Origin: UBA1546 sp049302185
Lineage (GTDB): Bacteria > Nitrospirota > Thermodesulfovibrionia > Thermodesulfovibrionales > UBA1546
Reading direction: 5' to 3'
Length of the DNA stretch: 62,664 nt
Assembly (NCBI GenBank): GCA_049302185.1
Contig: JBAQLV010000029.1
Location: 1-62,664 of the forward strand
A model generated the notes under the pieces. That model saw only the letters and a program-made list of their open reading frames with translations. It had not been told where the DNA came from and ran no database searches. Every line of letters starts with the position of its first letter. Within the stretch, counting starts at the first letter, position 1. Shown piece after piece: positions 8,243 to 16,146 of the stretch. A program made the translations under genes and the position numbers.

Positions 8243-9444
8243 TACGTTCTGTATTCTGCGTTGACCCTGATGTATTCCTCTGTCAGGTCGCAGGTAAGCA
8301 CCTTTGCAGATGCATAGCCCTTGTTCAGGTTTATCAGTATGCTTACCTCGCTGTTGTTTTTCAGATAATTATTCGCATCTGCGTCTTTTCCTGTGCCAAT
8401 GCCTTTATTTACGACTTTGATATTTCCTAAATGAATTGATACCTTTTCCTCTTTAAATTTTATCCCTGAATATCCGAGCGCAGCCATAATACGTCCCCAG
8501 TTTGCATCATTTCCGTAAACTGCTGTTTTTACGAGATTGGAATTTGCAACAGAGAACGCAGCCTTTTCCGCTTCTTTCTCGTCATCTGCGCCTTCAACCT
8601 CTATTGCGATTAATTTTGTGGCTCCTTCTCCGTTTTTAACGATAAGCCTTGACAGTTCGTATGTAATCTCATCAAGGGCATTTTTAAAAATTTTATAGGA
8701 TGCAGAGTTCTCTTTGATTTCAGAATTGCCCAGCATTCCGTTAGCCATTATCAGCGCCGTGTCATTTGTGGACATATCGCCGTCTATTGTTATCCTGTTA
8801 AATGATTTCCTCACAGAATCCTTTAGAGCCTTGCTTAGCGTTCTTTTTTCTACCGCTATATCCGTTAATATGAAGCAGAGCATTGTTGCCATATTCGGAG
8901 CTATCATGCCGGCGCCCTTGCAGATGCCTGTCATGGTTCCGGTCCTGTTTTTAATTTTTATCTTTTTTGCGATGACCTTCGGAAATGTGTCTGTTGTCAT
9001 TATTGCGGATGCGGCGTCACGAAGAGTGTGCCTGCCTAAATTGGCTGTGAGCATGGGAATTATCCCTTTTATCTTTTCCATGGGCATCAGCATTCCGATG
9101 ACTCCTGTTGAGCAGACATAGACAAGGGAAGGATTTATCTTCAGGCTTTTTGCTGTGAGCGACGCTGTCTCAGCGGCATCCTTTATTCCTTTTCTGCCTG
9201 TGCACGCATTTGCATTTCCGCTGTTTACGATGATTGCCTGTCCCCTTCCTGAAGCGATCTTTTCCATTGCAAGCTTTACAGGAGCTGCCTTTGCCCTGTT
9301 TGTTGTAAAGGCGCCCGCGATGTTTGCCTCTGTCCTCGAATAGATTAGGGCGATATCCCTTCTCCCTGGCTTTTTAATTGCGGCTTCTCCGGCAGAGATC
9401 AGGAAACCTTCGGGAATGTATGTTTTGTCTTTATTTTTTAGCAT
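8242..9444 (-). CDS. argJ: Bifunctional ornithine acetyltransferase/N-acetylglutamate synthase ArgJ
   Basis: ArgJ transfers the acetyl group of N-acetylornithine to glutamate in the cyclic arginine pathway; many members also make N-acetylglutamate from acetyl-CoA. The 400-residue length is typical. The autoprocessing region reads GAGMIAPNMATMLCF, with the nucleophilic Thr in ATML that becomes the N-terminus of the beta chain. The conserved IVNSGNANACTG, STGVIG and NRITIDGDMSTND segments are present, and the C-terminus reads AYGNDANWGRI-like, as expected. The stop overlaps the addB start, so both are probably co-transcribed. No other arginine genes are near. Confidence 0.96.
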   Translation of the reverse strand: MLKNKDKTYIPEGFLISAGEAAIKKPGRRDIALIYSRTEANIAGAFTTNRAKAAPVKLAMEKIASGRGQAIIVNSGNANACTGRKGIKDAAETASLTAKSLKINPSLVYVCSTGVIGMLMPMEKIKGIIPMLTANLGRHTLRDAASAIMTTDTFPKVIAKKIKIKNRTGTMTGICKGAGMIAPNMATMLCFILTDIAVEKRTLSKALKDSVRKSFNRITIDGDMSTNDTALIMANGMLGNSEIKENSASYKIFKNALDEITYELSRLIVKNGEGATKLIAIEVEGADDEKEAEKAAFSVANSNLVKTAVYGNDANWGRIMAALGYSGIKFKEEKVSIHLGNIKVVNKGIGTGKDADANNYLKNNSEVSILINLNKGYASAKVLTCDLTEEYIRVNAEYRT

Positions 9445-9470
9445 TGCACCTATTTTATCATATTTATAAT
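9444..9470 (+). promoter_or_regulatory. Possible sigma-70 promoter for the YihY-type gene
   Basis: A perfect TATAAT lies at 9465-9470, with TTGCAC 15 bp upstream at 9444-9449. The -10 is strong, but the -35 spacing is short. It lies 67 bp before the gene at 9537. Confidence 0.4.
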
Positions 9471-9536
9471 GTATTAAAGATATTTCATTTCCATAAGTAT
9501 GTTTTTTGTAATCATGATTGTGTAAGATAATATCTG

Positions 9537-10766
9537 ATGAGAGAAAATTTGCGATGGATAAAAATGTTTTCCGTGATTAAGGATAAAATCACCACAGGGT
9601 TTTCAGTATTCTGGGAGTCGGTTAAATCATACATTAAAAACGATAATTCTTCTTCTGCCGCATCCCTTGCTTATTACTCGCTTTTTGCTTTGATTCCGCT
9701 GCTACTCTTGCTGTTTTTTGCTCTCAGTTTTTTCATAACATCCTCCAAGGCTGTTATGCAGAGGATTACCATGCTTATAAGCCAGTTTATCCCTTATTAC
9801 AGCGACACTATACTTAACGAGGTTTATGCTCTGGCAAGGCATAAGGGCATGTGGAAAATAATAAGCTTGGTGGCGCTTCTGTGGATGTTAATGCCCCTGA
9901 TGAGCACCCTGAGAACTGCATTTTATAATATTTTTAAGGTGCAGGGAAAGCGCTCTTTCCTAAAGGCCAATGTTCTGGATCTCGGCGTAATACTCCTTAC
10001 TTTATCTCTTCTCGTGGTCGTTAGTTTTTCGAGCGTGGTGTTCAAAAAGTTTCTTGTCCTTGGCGGCAGCACACTCCCTTACGATATTGCATCCTATTTC
10101 CTTACTGCTGCTGTAATATCGGTATTCTACCTTGTTTTCATACCCGTAAGGGTTCCATTCTCCTATATTTTTGCAGGCTCGGCGCTTACAACATTGATGT
10201 GGGGTATAATCAGGCCGGTATTCGGTCTTTTCCTCTCGTACAATCCGCAGTACGGCATTACCTTCGGCTCATTAAAGGCTTTGTTTATCATTATTATATG
10301 GATATATTACTCGTTCAGCGTGCTTCTCTTCGGGACCGAGGTTATAGCTAATCTAAGGAGAAAAGACGTTCTGCTGCTGCGCGGATTGTTTTATGAAACA
10401 CATACTGACAGGAGGACGCAAAAGCTTAAAAGAAAGTTCGGGCGGGATTGTAAGGCAGGGGAGGTTATATTTGCGGAAGGCGAAAAAGGCAGCGAGATGT
10501 TTTATATCCTCTCCGGTAGTGTGAGGCTGATTAAAAAAGATCAGACGCTGAGAATTATGCGGAAGGGTGAATACTTCGGAGAGATGGCGCTATTAATCTC
10601 GACTTCAAGGACAACAAGCGCACTGGCAGAAGAGGATAACACTTCTCTTGCCGTTATAGCGCCTGAGAATTTTGAAACGCTTCTCAGGGAAGAACCGAAG
10701 ATAGCAATTTCATTTTTAAAGGAACTTGCTCACAGGCTTAAGAAGACCAATGAAATTCTGCAGTAA
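9537..10766 (+). CDS. YihY/BrkB-family membrane protein fused to a cyclic-nucleotide-binding-like domain
   Basis: Residues 1-280 form a YihY/BrkB integral membrane domain with about six hydrophobic segments and the family sequence SSAASLAYYSLFALIPLLLL near residue 40. Its function in bacteria is unsettled; it was once misnamed RNase BN. Residues 300-409 form a Crp/cNMP-binding-type beta-roll, with FAEGEKGSEMFYILSGSV and GEYFGEMALLISTSRTTSA. The phosphate-binding cassette GEMALL...RTTSA has the Arg expected for cyclic nucleotide contact. There is no DNA-binding domain. The ATG at 9537 has no clear ribosome site; an ATG at 9567 is a possible alternative. The next gene is a stand-alone Crp/Fnr regulator. 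Confidence 0.9.
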   Translation: MRENLRWIKMFSVIKDKITTGFSVFWESVKSYIKNDNSSSAASLAYYSLFALIPLLLLLFFALSFFITSSKAVMQRITMLISQFIPYYSDTILNEVYALARHKGMWKIISLVALLWMLMPLMSTLRTAFYNIFKVQGKRSFLKANVLDLGVILLTLSLLVVVSFSSVVFKKFLVLGGSTLPYDIASYFLTAAVISVFYLVFIPVRVPFSYIFAGSALTTLMWGIIRPVFGLFLSYNPQYGITFGSLKALFIIIIWIYYSFSVLLFGTEVIANLRRKDVLLLRGLFYETHTDRRTQKLKRKFGRDCKAGEVIFAEGEKGSEMFYILSGSVRLIKKDQTLRIMRKGEYFGEMALLISTSRTTSALAEEDNTSLAVIAPENFETLLREEPKIAISFLKELAHRLKKTNEILQ

Positions 10767-10827
10767 ATCAAGTGAAAATTTATGGCTCATTCGTAAAAAA
10801 GTTGAAGTTGCATAAACAACAAACCTT

Positions 10828-10953
10828 CTGGATTCCCCGATCAAGTCGGGGAATGACCTCTAATTCTGTCATACTCCGGCTTGACCGGAGTATCCAGAAC
10901 AAAAGGGACTGGATTCCGCATCAAGTGCGGAATGACATTTTCGGAGCAAGTTT
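10828..10953. repeat. Dispersed hairpin repeat (GTCATTCCC family), copy 2, three hairpins
   Basis: Three hairpins occur in tandem: TTCCCCGATCAAGTCGGGGAA, TACTCCGGCTTGACCGGAGTA and TTCCGCATCAAGTGCGGAA, framed by CTGGATTC or GTCATAC and GAATGAC. It ends with GACATTTTCGGAGCAA, the conserved terminal sequence also seen at 5287 and 16131. It fills the gap between the YihY-type gene and the Crp/Fnr gene. Confidence 0.85.
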
Positions 10954-11013
10954 ATTTGATTTTTTGTATCATAAGGCTTGCCATTAGACAATAGGATGGA
11001 AGAAAGGGGGCAG

Positions 11014-11721
11014 ATGGAATTAGACTCTTTTTCAGGAAAAGACAAGAGGACGCTGATAGAAAGGCTTCTTAAAGAGCTTCCTGTTTTTAAAAGTCTTTCG
11101 GATAATCATCTGAGCCGGATTGCAAAGGATTTCATTGTCTTTCAGGTCAAAAAAGGCGAAACAGTATTTTACCAGTCTGACAGCAGCACAGACCTTTATA
11201 TAGTTCTTGACGGCGCAGTAAGGGCATCTCTCTTAAATCAGGAGGGGCAGGAGCTTGTTCTTGCGACCTTTGATAAAGGGGACTTTTTCGGCGAGATGAG
11301 CCTTCTTGACGGGAAACCGAGGTCTGCCACGATGATAGCAGTGGAGGACTCGGCGCTCGGAATGCTGAAGAGGGAGAGGTTTCTTTCTGCAGTCAAAAAC
11401 GACCCCATGATTGCCATTGACCTTCTCTCTGCCCTGGTGCAGAGGCTGAGAATGGCAGACGGTATGATAGAATCCTTAGCGTTTCTGGATGTCAGCCAGA
11501 GACTAATGAAATTGCTTCTGCAGATAGCAAAGGCAGAAGGCGAAAAAGATAAAAGCGGCTTTTTCAGGATAAAAAAGCTCACCCACAAGGAGCTGGCAGC
11601 CCGCACAGGCGCATCAAGAGAGGCAATATCTAAAGTTATAAAGGTGCTTACTTTCAGGGATGTTGTGAGAGAGGATGGGGATTTTTTCCTTATTTCTCTT
11701 AACGCGGACGACGGAATTTAG
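11014..11721 (+). CDS. Crp/Fnr-family transcriptional regulator
   Basis: The protein has an N-terminal cNMP-binding-type beta-roll (VFYQSDSSTDLYIVLDGAV, then GDFFGEMSLLDGKPRSATM, where the Arg and Ser of RSAT suggest cyclic-nucleotide binding). A dimerisation helix follows, then a C-terminal winged helix with TGASREAISKVIKVL as the recognition helix. There is no Fnr-type cysteine cluster, so it resembles Crp more than Fnr. The ATG at 11014 follows AGGGGG at 11005-11010; the upstream ATG at 10996 and a TTG at 10978 are in frame but lack good ribosome sites. A Crp-like inverted repeat lies 26 bp beyond its stop, before the next operon. Confidence 0.9.
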   Translation: MELDSFSGKDKRTLIERLLKELPVFKSLSDNHLSRIAKDFIVFQVKKGETVFYQSDSSTDLYIVLDGAVRASLLNQEGQELVLATFDKGDFFGEMSLLDGKPRSATMIAVEDSALGMLKRERFLSAVKNDPMIAIDLLSALVQRLRMADGMIESLAFLDVSQRLMKLLLQIAKAEGEKDKSGFFRIKKLTHKELAARTGASREAISKVIKVLTFRDVVREDGDFFLISLNADDGI

Positions 11722-11747
11722 CGGGGACTTCTGACATGGCGAATGAG

Positions 11748-11788
11748 GTGAATTTTCACTTGACAGCGCAGCCTTATACCTTTACACT
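11748..11788 (+). promoter_or_regulatory. Promoter with overlapping Crp/Fnr-like operator, upstream of the exported-protein cluster
   Basis: A consensus -35 TTGACA at 11760-11765 is 17 bp from TACACT at 11783-11788. Immediately upstream is the inverted repeat GTGAATTTTCAC (11748-11759), with GTGA/TCAC half-sites four bases apart, an Fnr-like spacing. Because the Crp/Fnr gene ends at 11721, control of this promoter by that protein is plausible but inferred. A similar string GAGGTGAATTTTACC precedes the gene at 14790 (14686-14700). Confidence 0.6.
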
Positions 11789-11899
11789 TTGATATAGATA
11801 TAGATGTGTACAGGCTGTCTCCCGGTCTCATTTTAAAAGGTTGAGTTCTAAATTCCGACATAATAGATGAATAAGGTTAAAAGAAGGAGGTGCGGTCGA

Positions 11900-13099
11900 G
11901 TGGGCAGAAAAATGATAGCTGTATTCATTTTCGTATTTATTTTTTATGTCTCTGTTAATATTGCTGAGTGTTTTGCTGAATTAAAATGCGTTGATGTGGA
12001 GGGCGAGGCTGTTATCGTGAACAACGATGTGCCGTCTGCAAAAGCAGAGGCAATAGCAAGGGCAAAATGGGCTGCTATAGAGCAGACAGTGGGAGTTGAG
12101 GTTAAAGCACAGAGCGTGGTTCAGAATATGACGCTTGTTGACGATGCTATAAGCAAACAGATAAGAGGCGTTATTTCTAATTTTAAGGAGCTTGCCAAAG
12201 AAACACGGAAAGATACATTCTGGGTCAGGATAAATGCATGTGTTGAACCTTTAAAGGCAAGAGACGCTGTATCGTCCCTTGCGCTTAATAATTCTATAGC
12301 TGTGTTTATACCTGCAAAAAAACCAAAGGTTGTCAAGGAAATGGAAGAGATTCACAAAACACCTTACGGCAAAACCGAAAGGAGCGGGCTTGCAACCAAA
12401 GATGAATATGATGAAACCAACATACTGTCAGAGAATCTTATCGGCAGGCTTACTGAGCAGGGCTATACGGTTATTGACGTTGCGCCAACTCATGCGCTTG
12501 ACGCTCAGGAAATAGAAAATGCGGTCAAGAGCGGCAATTTCTTGACTGTAAGAAGCTTGATGTATAAATTCCTCTCGAACATCCTCCTTATAGGAAAGAT
12601 TGATTACACTATCTCCACGAGAAAGGGGCAGGATATAGGATACGGTATATCTATGCCTTTTAATAATGTGACAGTGAGGCTGACATACAGAATCGTAACC
12701 AGAAACAACACAGGAAAGGCGGTTATACTTACTGCCGGCACAGAAGAAGGCAAGGGAATGGCAATGAGCGTGGAGGATGCTGCTGCAAGCGGATTGAAAG
12801 ATTTGTCGGCAAAACTTATCCCTGTTGTCCTTGATAAAGTAGGCCAGTATATTAAAGACATTGCAAAGAAGGTTCAGATTAAGGTAAGCGGCGTTAGCGA
12901 TATAAATACAAACTTTGAGGTTAAGGATATTCTTCAAAACATTGCATGGGTAACAAATGTGGAAGAGAAGGGGCTTGGAGAATTTATCTTGAGTTACCCT
13001 GAAAATACAATTTATCTTGCAAACAGCATAGGACAGAAGGGCAATTTTCAGATAGTGAACTTTTCACCGAATTCAATAACTGTAAGATATCAGAAATGA
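11900..13099 (+). CDS. Exported FlgT/LPP20-like protein
   Basis: A signal peptide (hydrophobic IAVFIFVFIFYVSVNIA, probable cleavage after ECFA) is followed by a domain of about 100 residues starting VDVEGEAVIVNNDVPSAKAEAIARAKWAAIEQ. This resembles FlgT_N/LPP20-type domains of envelope lipoproteins and flagellar accessory proteins. The rest is a mixed alpha/beta region without motifs I recognise. A GTG at 11900 follows AAGGAGG at 11884-11890 with a good spacing; the ATG at 11867 has no ribosome site, and the ATG at 11912 is another option. It is the first gene of the exported-protein run and ends 10 bp before the CsgG-like gene. No flagellar genes are near, so a flagellar role is not implied. 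Confidence 0.75.
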   Translation: MGRKMIAVFIFVFIFYVSVNIAECFAELKCVDVEGEAVIVNNDVPSAKAEAIARAKWAAIEQTVGVEVKAQSVVQNMTLVDDAISKQIRGVISNFKELAKETRKDTFWVRINACVEPLKARDAVSSLALNNSIAVFIPAKKPKVVKEMEEIHKTPYGKTERSGLATKDEYDETNILSENLIGRLTEQGYTVIDVAPTHALDAQEIENAVKSGNFLTVRSLMYKFLSNILLIGKIDYTISTRKGQDIGYGISMPFNNVTVRLTYRIVTRNNTGKAVILTAGTEEGKGMAMSVEDAAASGLKDLSAKLIPVVLDKVGQYIKDIAKKVQIKVSGVSDINTNFEVKDILQNIAWVTNVEEKGLGEFILSYPENTIYLANSIGQKGNFQIVNFSPNSITVRYQK

Positions 13100-13109
13100 G
13101 GAGGCTGCA

Positions 13110-14168
13110 ATGAATATCAGGCAGTTAAAGATTTCTGTAGTAATTATTACAACAGCAGCTTTTGCCGCATCTTCCTGCGCTCCGAAACTGAGCATCTCAG
13201 AATTCAGGCAGGGTGCAATTGATTCAAAGACAGCATCTCACCAATTGCCTCAGTATGTTATAGACAAGAAAAAGGCTAAACTGGCTGTTCTGCCGCCGGG
13301 CGACGCCACTCAGTTCAGAAATGTCTGCGGGTTGGGACAGGCAGCGCATGAAAATTTCACGCAGACACTCGCAAAGATAGGCACTGTGGAGGTTGTGGAA
13401 AGAAGCCAGCTTGATGCCTTTATGCAGGAAATGAAGTTTCAGGCGGGAATCACGAGCGAAGTAGACGCTAATAAGTTCATGCAGATTGCAAAGGGCGTTG
13501 ATTTTGTATTTGTGGGAGCTGTTTCATCTGCAGGCGTCAACGCATCATTTATACCAGGAGGACAGAGAAAGAATGTTTTTACGGGACAGATGTACTATGC
13601 AAATCCCGCATGCACCGAGTCAGGAAAGGTGCTGGTTAATTACAGGCTTATTACTTTTCCTTCAGGCAGTGTCCAGCAGGTATTCCAGCTTGACGGTCAG
13701 AAAACTAATTTACCAAGAAATGTAAGCAGCTCTTATGACTGCAGGGTTCAGAATCCGTGCGGCTTGCTTCAGGAAGCAGTATACCGCGCTATTGACGATG
13801 TTAAAGAGTCTCTTGCCGAAGCCTTCCCTGTTTATGGCTATATTTTTAAGACAATGACTCACAAATCGAAACCGAAAGACAGGATAGCGTTTCTGAGCCT
13901 TGGCAAGGCAGACGGCATTGAGGCAGGCAGCATAGTGGACATAATAGAATTTGTTCCTGAAAAAGACCCTGTAAAAGGCACTACATCACTTGTGCCTCGC
14001 GTTATCGCGGAGTGTGCAGTGACCGAGACAGAGCTTTTTCCAGACAGAAGCATCTGTGTCATCCCTGAAGAAAGCGCTGATTTTGTCTTTGTAAAGCATG
14101 CTGTCAGGACAAAATCTAAAACCGGAGTTTTCAGGGGCATACAGAAGATATACAGGAAGGTCATGTAG
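13110..14168 (+). CDS. CsgG/HfaB-like lipoprotein
   Basis: A lipoprotein signal ends in the lipobox ASSC. Residues 45-215 resemble the CsgG/HfaB domain: KLAVLPPGDAT, then an EVVERSQLDAFMQEMKFQAG segment and GVDFVFVGAVSS. CsgG-type proteins form outer-membrane export channels or act as periplasmic lipoproteins that build multimers. Here a single domain is followed by about 100 residues with a DRIAFLSLGKADGIEAGSIV segment like a nucleation or barrel-sandwich extension. It follows AGGAGG (13098-13103) and is coupled to neighbours on both sides. No curli subunits are near. Confidence 0.8.
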   Translation: MNIRQLKISVVIITTAAFAASSCAPKLSISEFRQGAIDSKTASHQLPQYVIDKKKAKLAVLPPGDATQFRNVCGLGQAAHENFTQTLAKIGTVEVVERSQLDAFMQEMKFQAGITSEVDANKFMQIAKGVDFVFVGAVSSAGVNASFIPGGQRKNVFTGQMYYANPACTESGKVLVNYRLITFPSGSVQQVFQLDGQKTNLPRNVSSSYDCRVQNPCGLLQEAVYRAIDDVKESLAEAFPVYGYIFKTMTHKSKPKDRIAFLSLGKADGIEAGSIVDIIEFVPEKDPVKGTTSLVPRVIAECAVTETELFPDRSICVIPEESADFVFVKHAVRTKSKTGVFRGIQKIYRKVM

Positions 14169-14186
14169 AGCTTGAAAGATAAGGCA

Positions 14187-14642
14187 ATGATACAGAAAGT
14201 TTTTGCGATTATTGCTGTTTTCCTTATTTTGCTCTTCATAGCCGCGTGTAAACCTGTAAAGGATGAAAACACCATAAGGCAGGTTTTTCCCCTGCTCAAT
14301 GAAGCAAAATATGACGAGGCATTAAAGCTTATGGAAGGCAATGCCGAAACTCTTATGAGGAAATTAACTAAAGAGCAGTCAGGGGAGATTACAGGCATTG
14401 TCTTTAAAAATCTGGTTCTGGATAAGGTTTCTAAAGACGAATTGTTGACATCCAAGGAGAAAGAAGCAAGGATATACAGGGCAGGTTACCACATCGAGCT
14501 TAAAGATAAAAATATCCGTCCGGAAGTGGCGGAACTGCTTTCAAAGGTTGGAAACGGCGAAGCGCTTGTCTATGTGAATAAAAAAACAGGAAAAATCGCC
14601 AGTTTAATTGACCTGAAAGGCGGTGTTTTCGTCGCGCTGTGA
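14187..14642 (+). CDS. Small lipoprotein of unknown function
   Basis: A hydrophobic leader (VFAIIAVFLILLFIAAC) ends in the lipobox IAAC. The mature part of about 130 residues is helical and charged, with TIRQVFPLLNEAKYDEALKLM. The ATG at 14187 is preceded by AAGG; a TTG at 14172 would add five residues. It follows the CsgG-like gene at once and probably belongs to its transcript. I do not recognise a family. Confidence 0.7.
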   Translation: MIQKVFAIIAVFLILLFIAACKPVKDENTIRQVFPLLNEAKYDEALKLMEGNAETLMRKLTKEQSGEITGIVFKNLVLDKVSKDELLTSKEKEARIYRAGYHIELKDKNIRPEVAELLSKVGNGEALVYVNKKTGKIASLIDLKGGVFVAL

Positions 14643-14789
14643 GAAGCCGCAAAGAGATTTATGCCTATTTCACAAAACAGGCGCGGAGGTGAATTTTACC
14701 TTTACATATCTTGCAATTAGTGGTAAATAGTGAGAAGAGACGATACTAATGCTATTAATAACTTTAACGACAAAACGAAGGAGGTAGGT

Positions 14790-15998
14790 ATGAAAGGCTG
14801 TATGAGAGTTCTGTTTATGGTTTTTATTCTTGCGTTTGTTTCTGCTTGTACGAAACCAGTTGCTAAATGCACTGACCCGACCGACAATCCGTCTCACCAT
14901 TATTTAATGGGAATGCAGGCGCTGGAGGAGAAAAAAATTGACGCGGCGCAGAGTAAATTTGAGAGGGCTCTTTTTTGTGATGCAAAGTTTGCCCCTGCCC
15001 ACGGCGGTCTCGCAATTGTAAATGCCAAGAAGTCAGAGTCACAGAGCGACCCTAAATTTAAGACCGTTGAGGCAGGACGCGCAAAGGAACATCTGAAAAA
15101 GGCAGATAAACTTGCCGAATCTAACGAGGACAGGTTTGATTATCTTGTGGCTGTTATAAGAACGAACACCGTATTAAATGAAGCAGACTCGCTTGCAAAG
15201 TCAGAAGAGGCATTTGAGGAAGTTAGGAAGCTTAAGGTGGATGAAAGAAAGCTCGCATACTATCAGGGCAAAGGGGCTGCGGATTATTTTATGGGCAAGG
15301 CATATCTCAATGCATTAGAGTTCAGGCAGGCAAGAGATAAATTTGCCGATGTCCTCAATATGAAAAGAGAGGGCAAATGGCATGAAAAGGCTGATAAGGC
15401 GCATAAGCGCGTAGATAAGATAGTCCGCGCTATGGCAGGCATTACAGTAGGCGATGTCGGCAAACAGATAGCTGTTAAAGATTCAGTGACAAGGGCAGAC
15501 CTTGCGGCGCTTCTTATTGTTGAGATGAAGCTTGACAAACTCTTCGCCGGACGCATCCCGGTAAAATCACAGATTGACAAGATGATGGCAGAGTTCACAC
15601 CTGCTGATATGCTTAACCATCCCTTTAAAGAAGAGGTTCTTACAATAATGAAGTGGAAGGTAAGGGGGCTTGAGCCCAGATACGATGGAAACACAAAGGC
15701 ATATCTGTTCATGCCTAAAGAGCCTGTCTTAAGAGGGGAGATGGCGTTAATTCTCGAGGACGTGCTGATAAAACTCACAGGAGATGAGAAACTTGCAACA
15801 GCATATTTCGGACAGGATAAATCACCATTTCCTGATGTTAAACCAACGTCAACTTTTTACAATGCTGTTATGAACATGACAACACGAGGGATCATGGAAG
15901 GCGAACTTTCCGGTGAATTCAGGGTTGGTGCGCCTGTTGACGGCGCAGAAGCTATTCTTGCAATGAGAGTTTTAAAGCAGAGGATGAACATATACTAA
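14790..15998 (+). CDS. TPR-like lipoprotein with S-layer-homology-like C-terminus
   Basis: A strong AAGGAGG at 14778-14784 fixes the ATG at 14790. The leader ends in the lipobox VSAC. Residues 30-200 look like TPR-type helical repeats (HHYLMGMQALEEKKIDAAQS, AKFAPAHGGLAIVNA). Residues 225-400 contain two S-layer-homology-like segments: SVTRADLAALLIVEM and SPFPDVKPTSTFYNAVMNM, the latter with the typical FPDV and a following RGIMEG turn. Such domains usually bind cell-wall or surface polymers. The mix suggests an envelope scaffold. It may have its own promoter, since GAGGTGAATTTTACC upstream resembles the region at 11746. Confidence 0.8.
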   Translation: MKGCMRVLFMVFILAFVSACTKPVAKCTDPTDNPSHHYLMGMQALEEKKIDAAQSKFERALFCDAKFAPAHGGLAIVNAKKSESQSDPKFKTVEAGRAKEHLKKADKLAESNEDRFDYLVAVIRTNTVLNEADSLAKSEEAFEEVRKLKVDERKLAYYQGKGAADYFMGKAYLNALEFRQARDKFADVLNMKREGKWHEKADKAHKRVDKIVRAMAGITVGDVGKQIAVKDSVTRADLAALLIVEMKLDKLFAGRIPVKSQIDKMMAEFTPADMLNHPFKEEVLTIMKWKVRGLEPRYDGNTKAYLFMPKEPVLRGEMALILEDVLIKLTGDEKLATAYFGQDKSPFPDVKPTSTFYNAVMNMTTRGIMEGELSGEFRVGAPVDGAEAILAMRVLKQRMNIY

Positions 15999-16040
15999 TG
16001 AAACAGGCATGCCGACAAGTCGGCACAAAGGAATATAAAA

Positions 16041-16133
16041 ATGTCATCGCCATTCCCCGATTTAATCGGGGAATCCAGAAAAAAGAACTGGATTCTCTGG
16101 TCAAGCCAGAGAATGACATTTTCGGAGCAAATA
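16041..16133. repeat. Dispersed hairpin repeat (GTCATTCCC family), copy 3, two hairpins
   Basis: Two hairpins, TTCCCCGATTTAATCGGGGAA and TTCTCTGGTCAAGCCAGAGAA, precede GAATGACATTTTCGGAGCAA. The terminal sequence matches copy 2 exactly. A separate palindrome, GCCGACAAGTCGGC, lies just before it at 16011-16024. The ribosome site AAAGGAGGAC of the next gene begins directly after the repeat. Confidence 0.85.
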
Positions 16134-16146
16134 AAAGGAGGACGAT

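Noticed and set aside
10772..10987. 71-codon open frame between the YihY-type gene and the Crp/Fnr gene
   Set aside because: Its residues are the translation of the dispersed hairpin repeat (WIPRSSRGMT... type), with no ribosome site.
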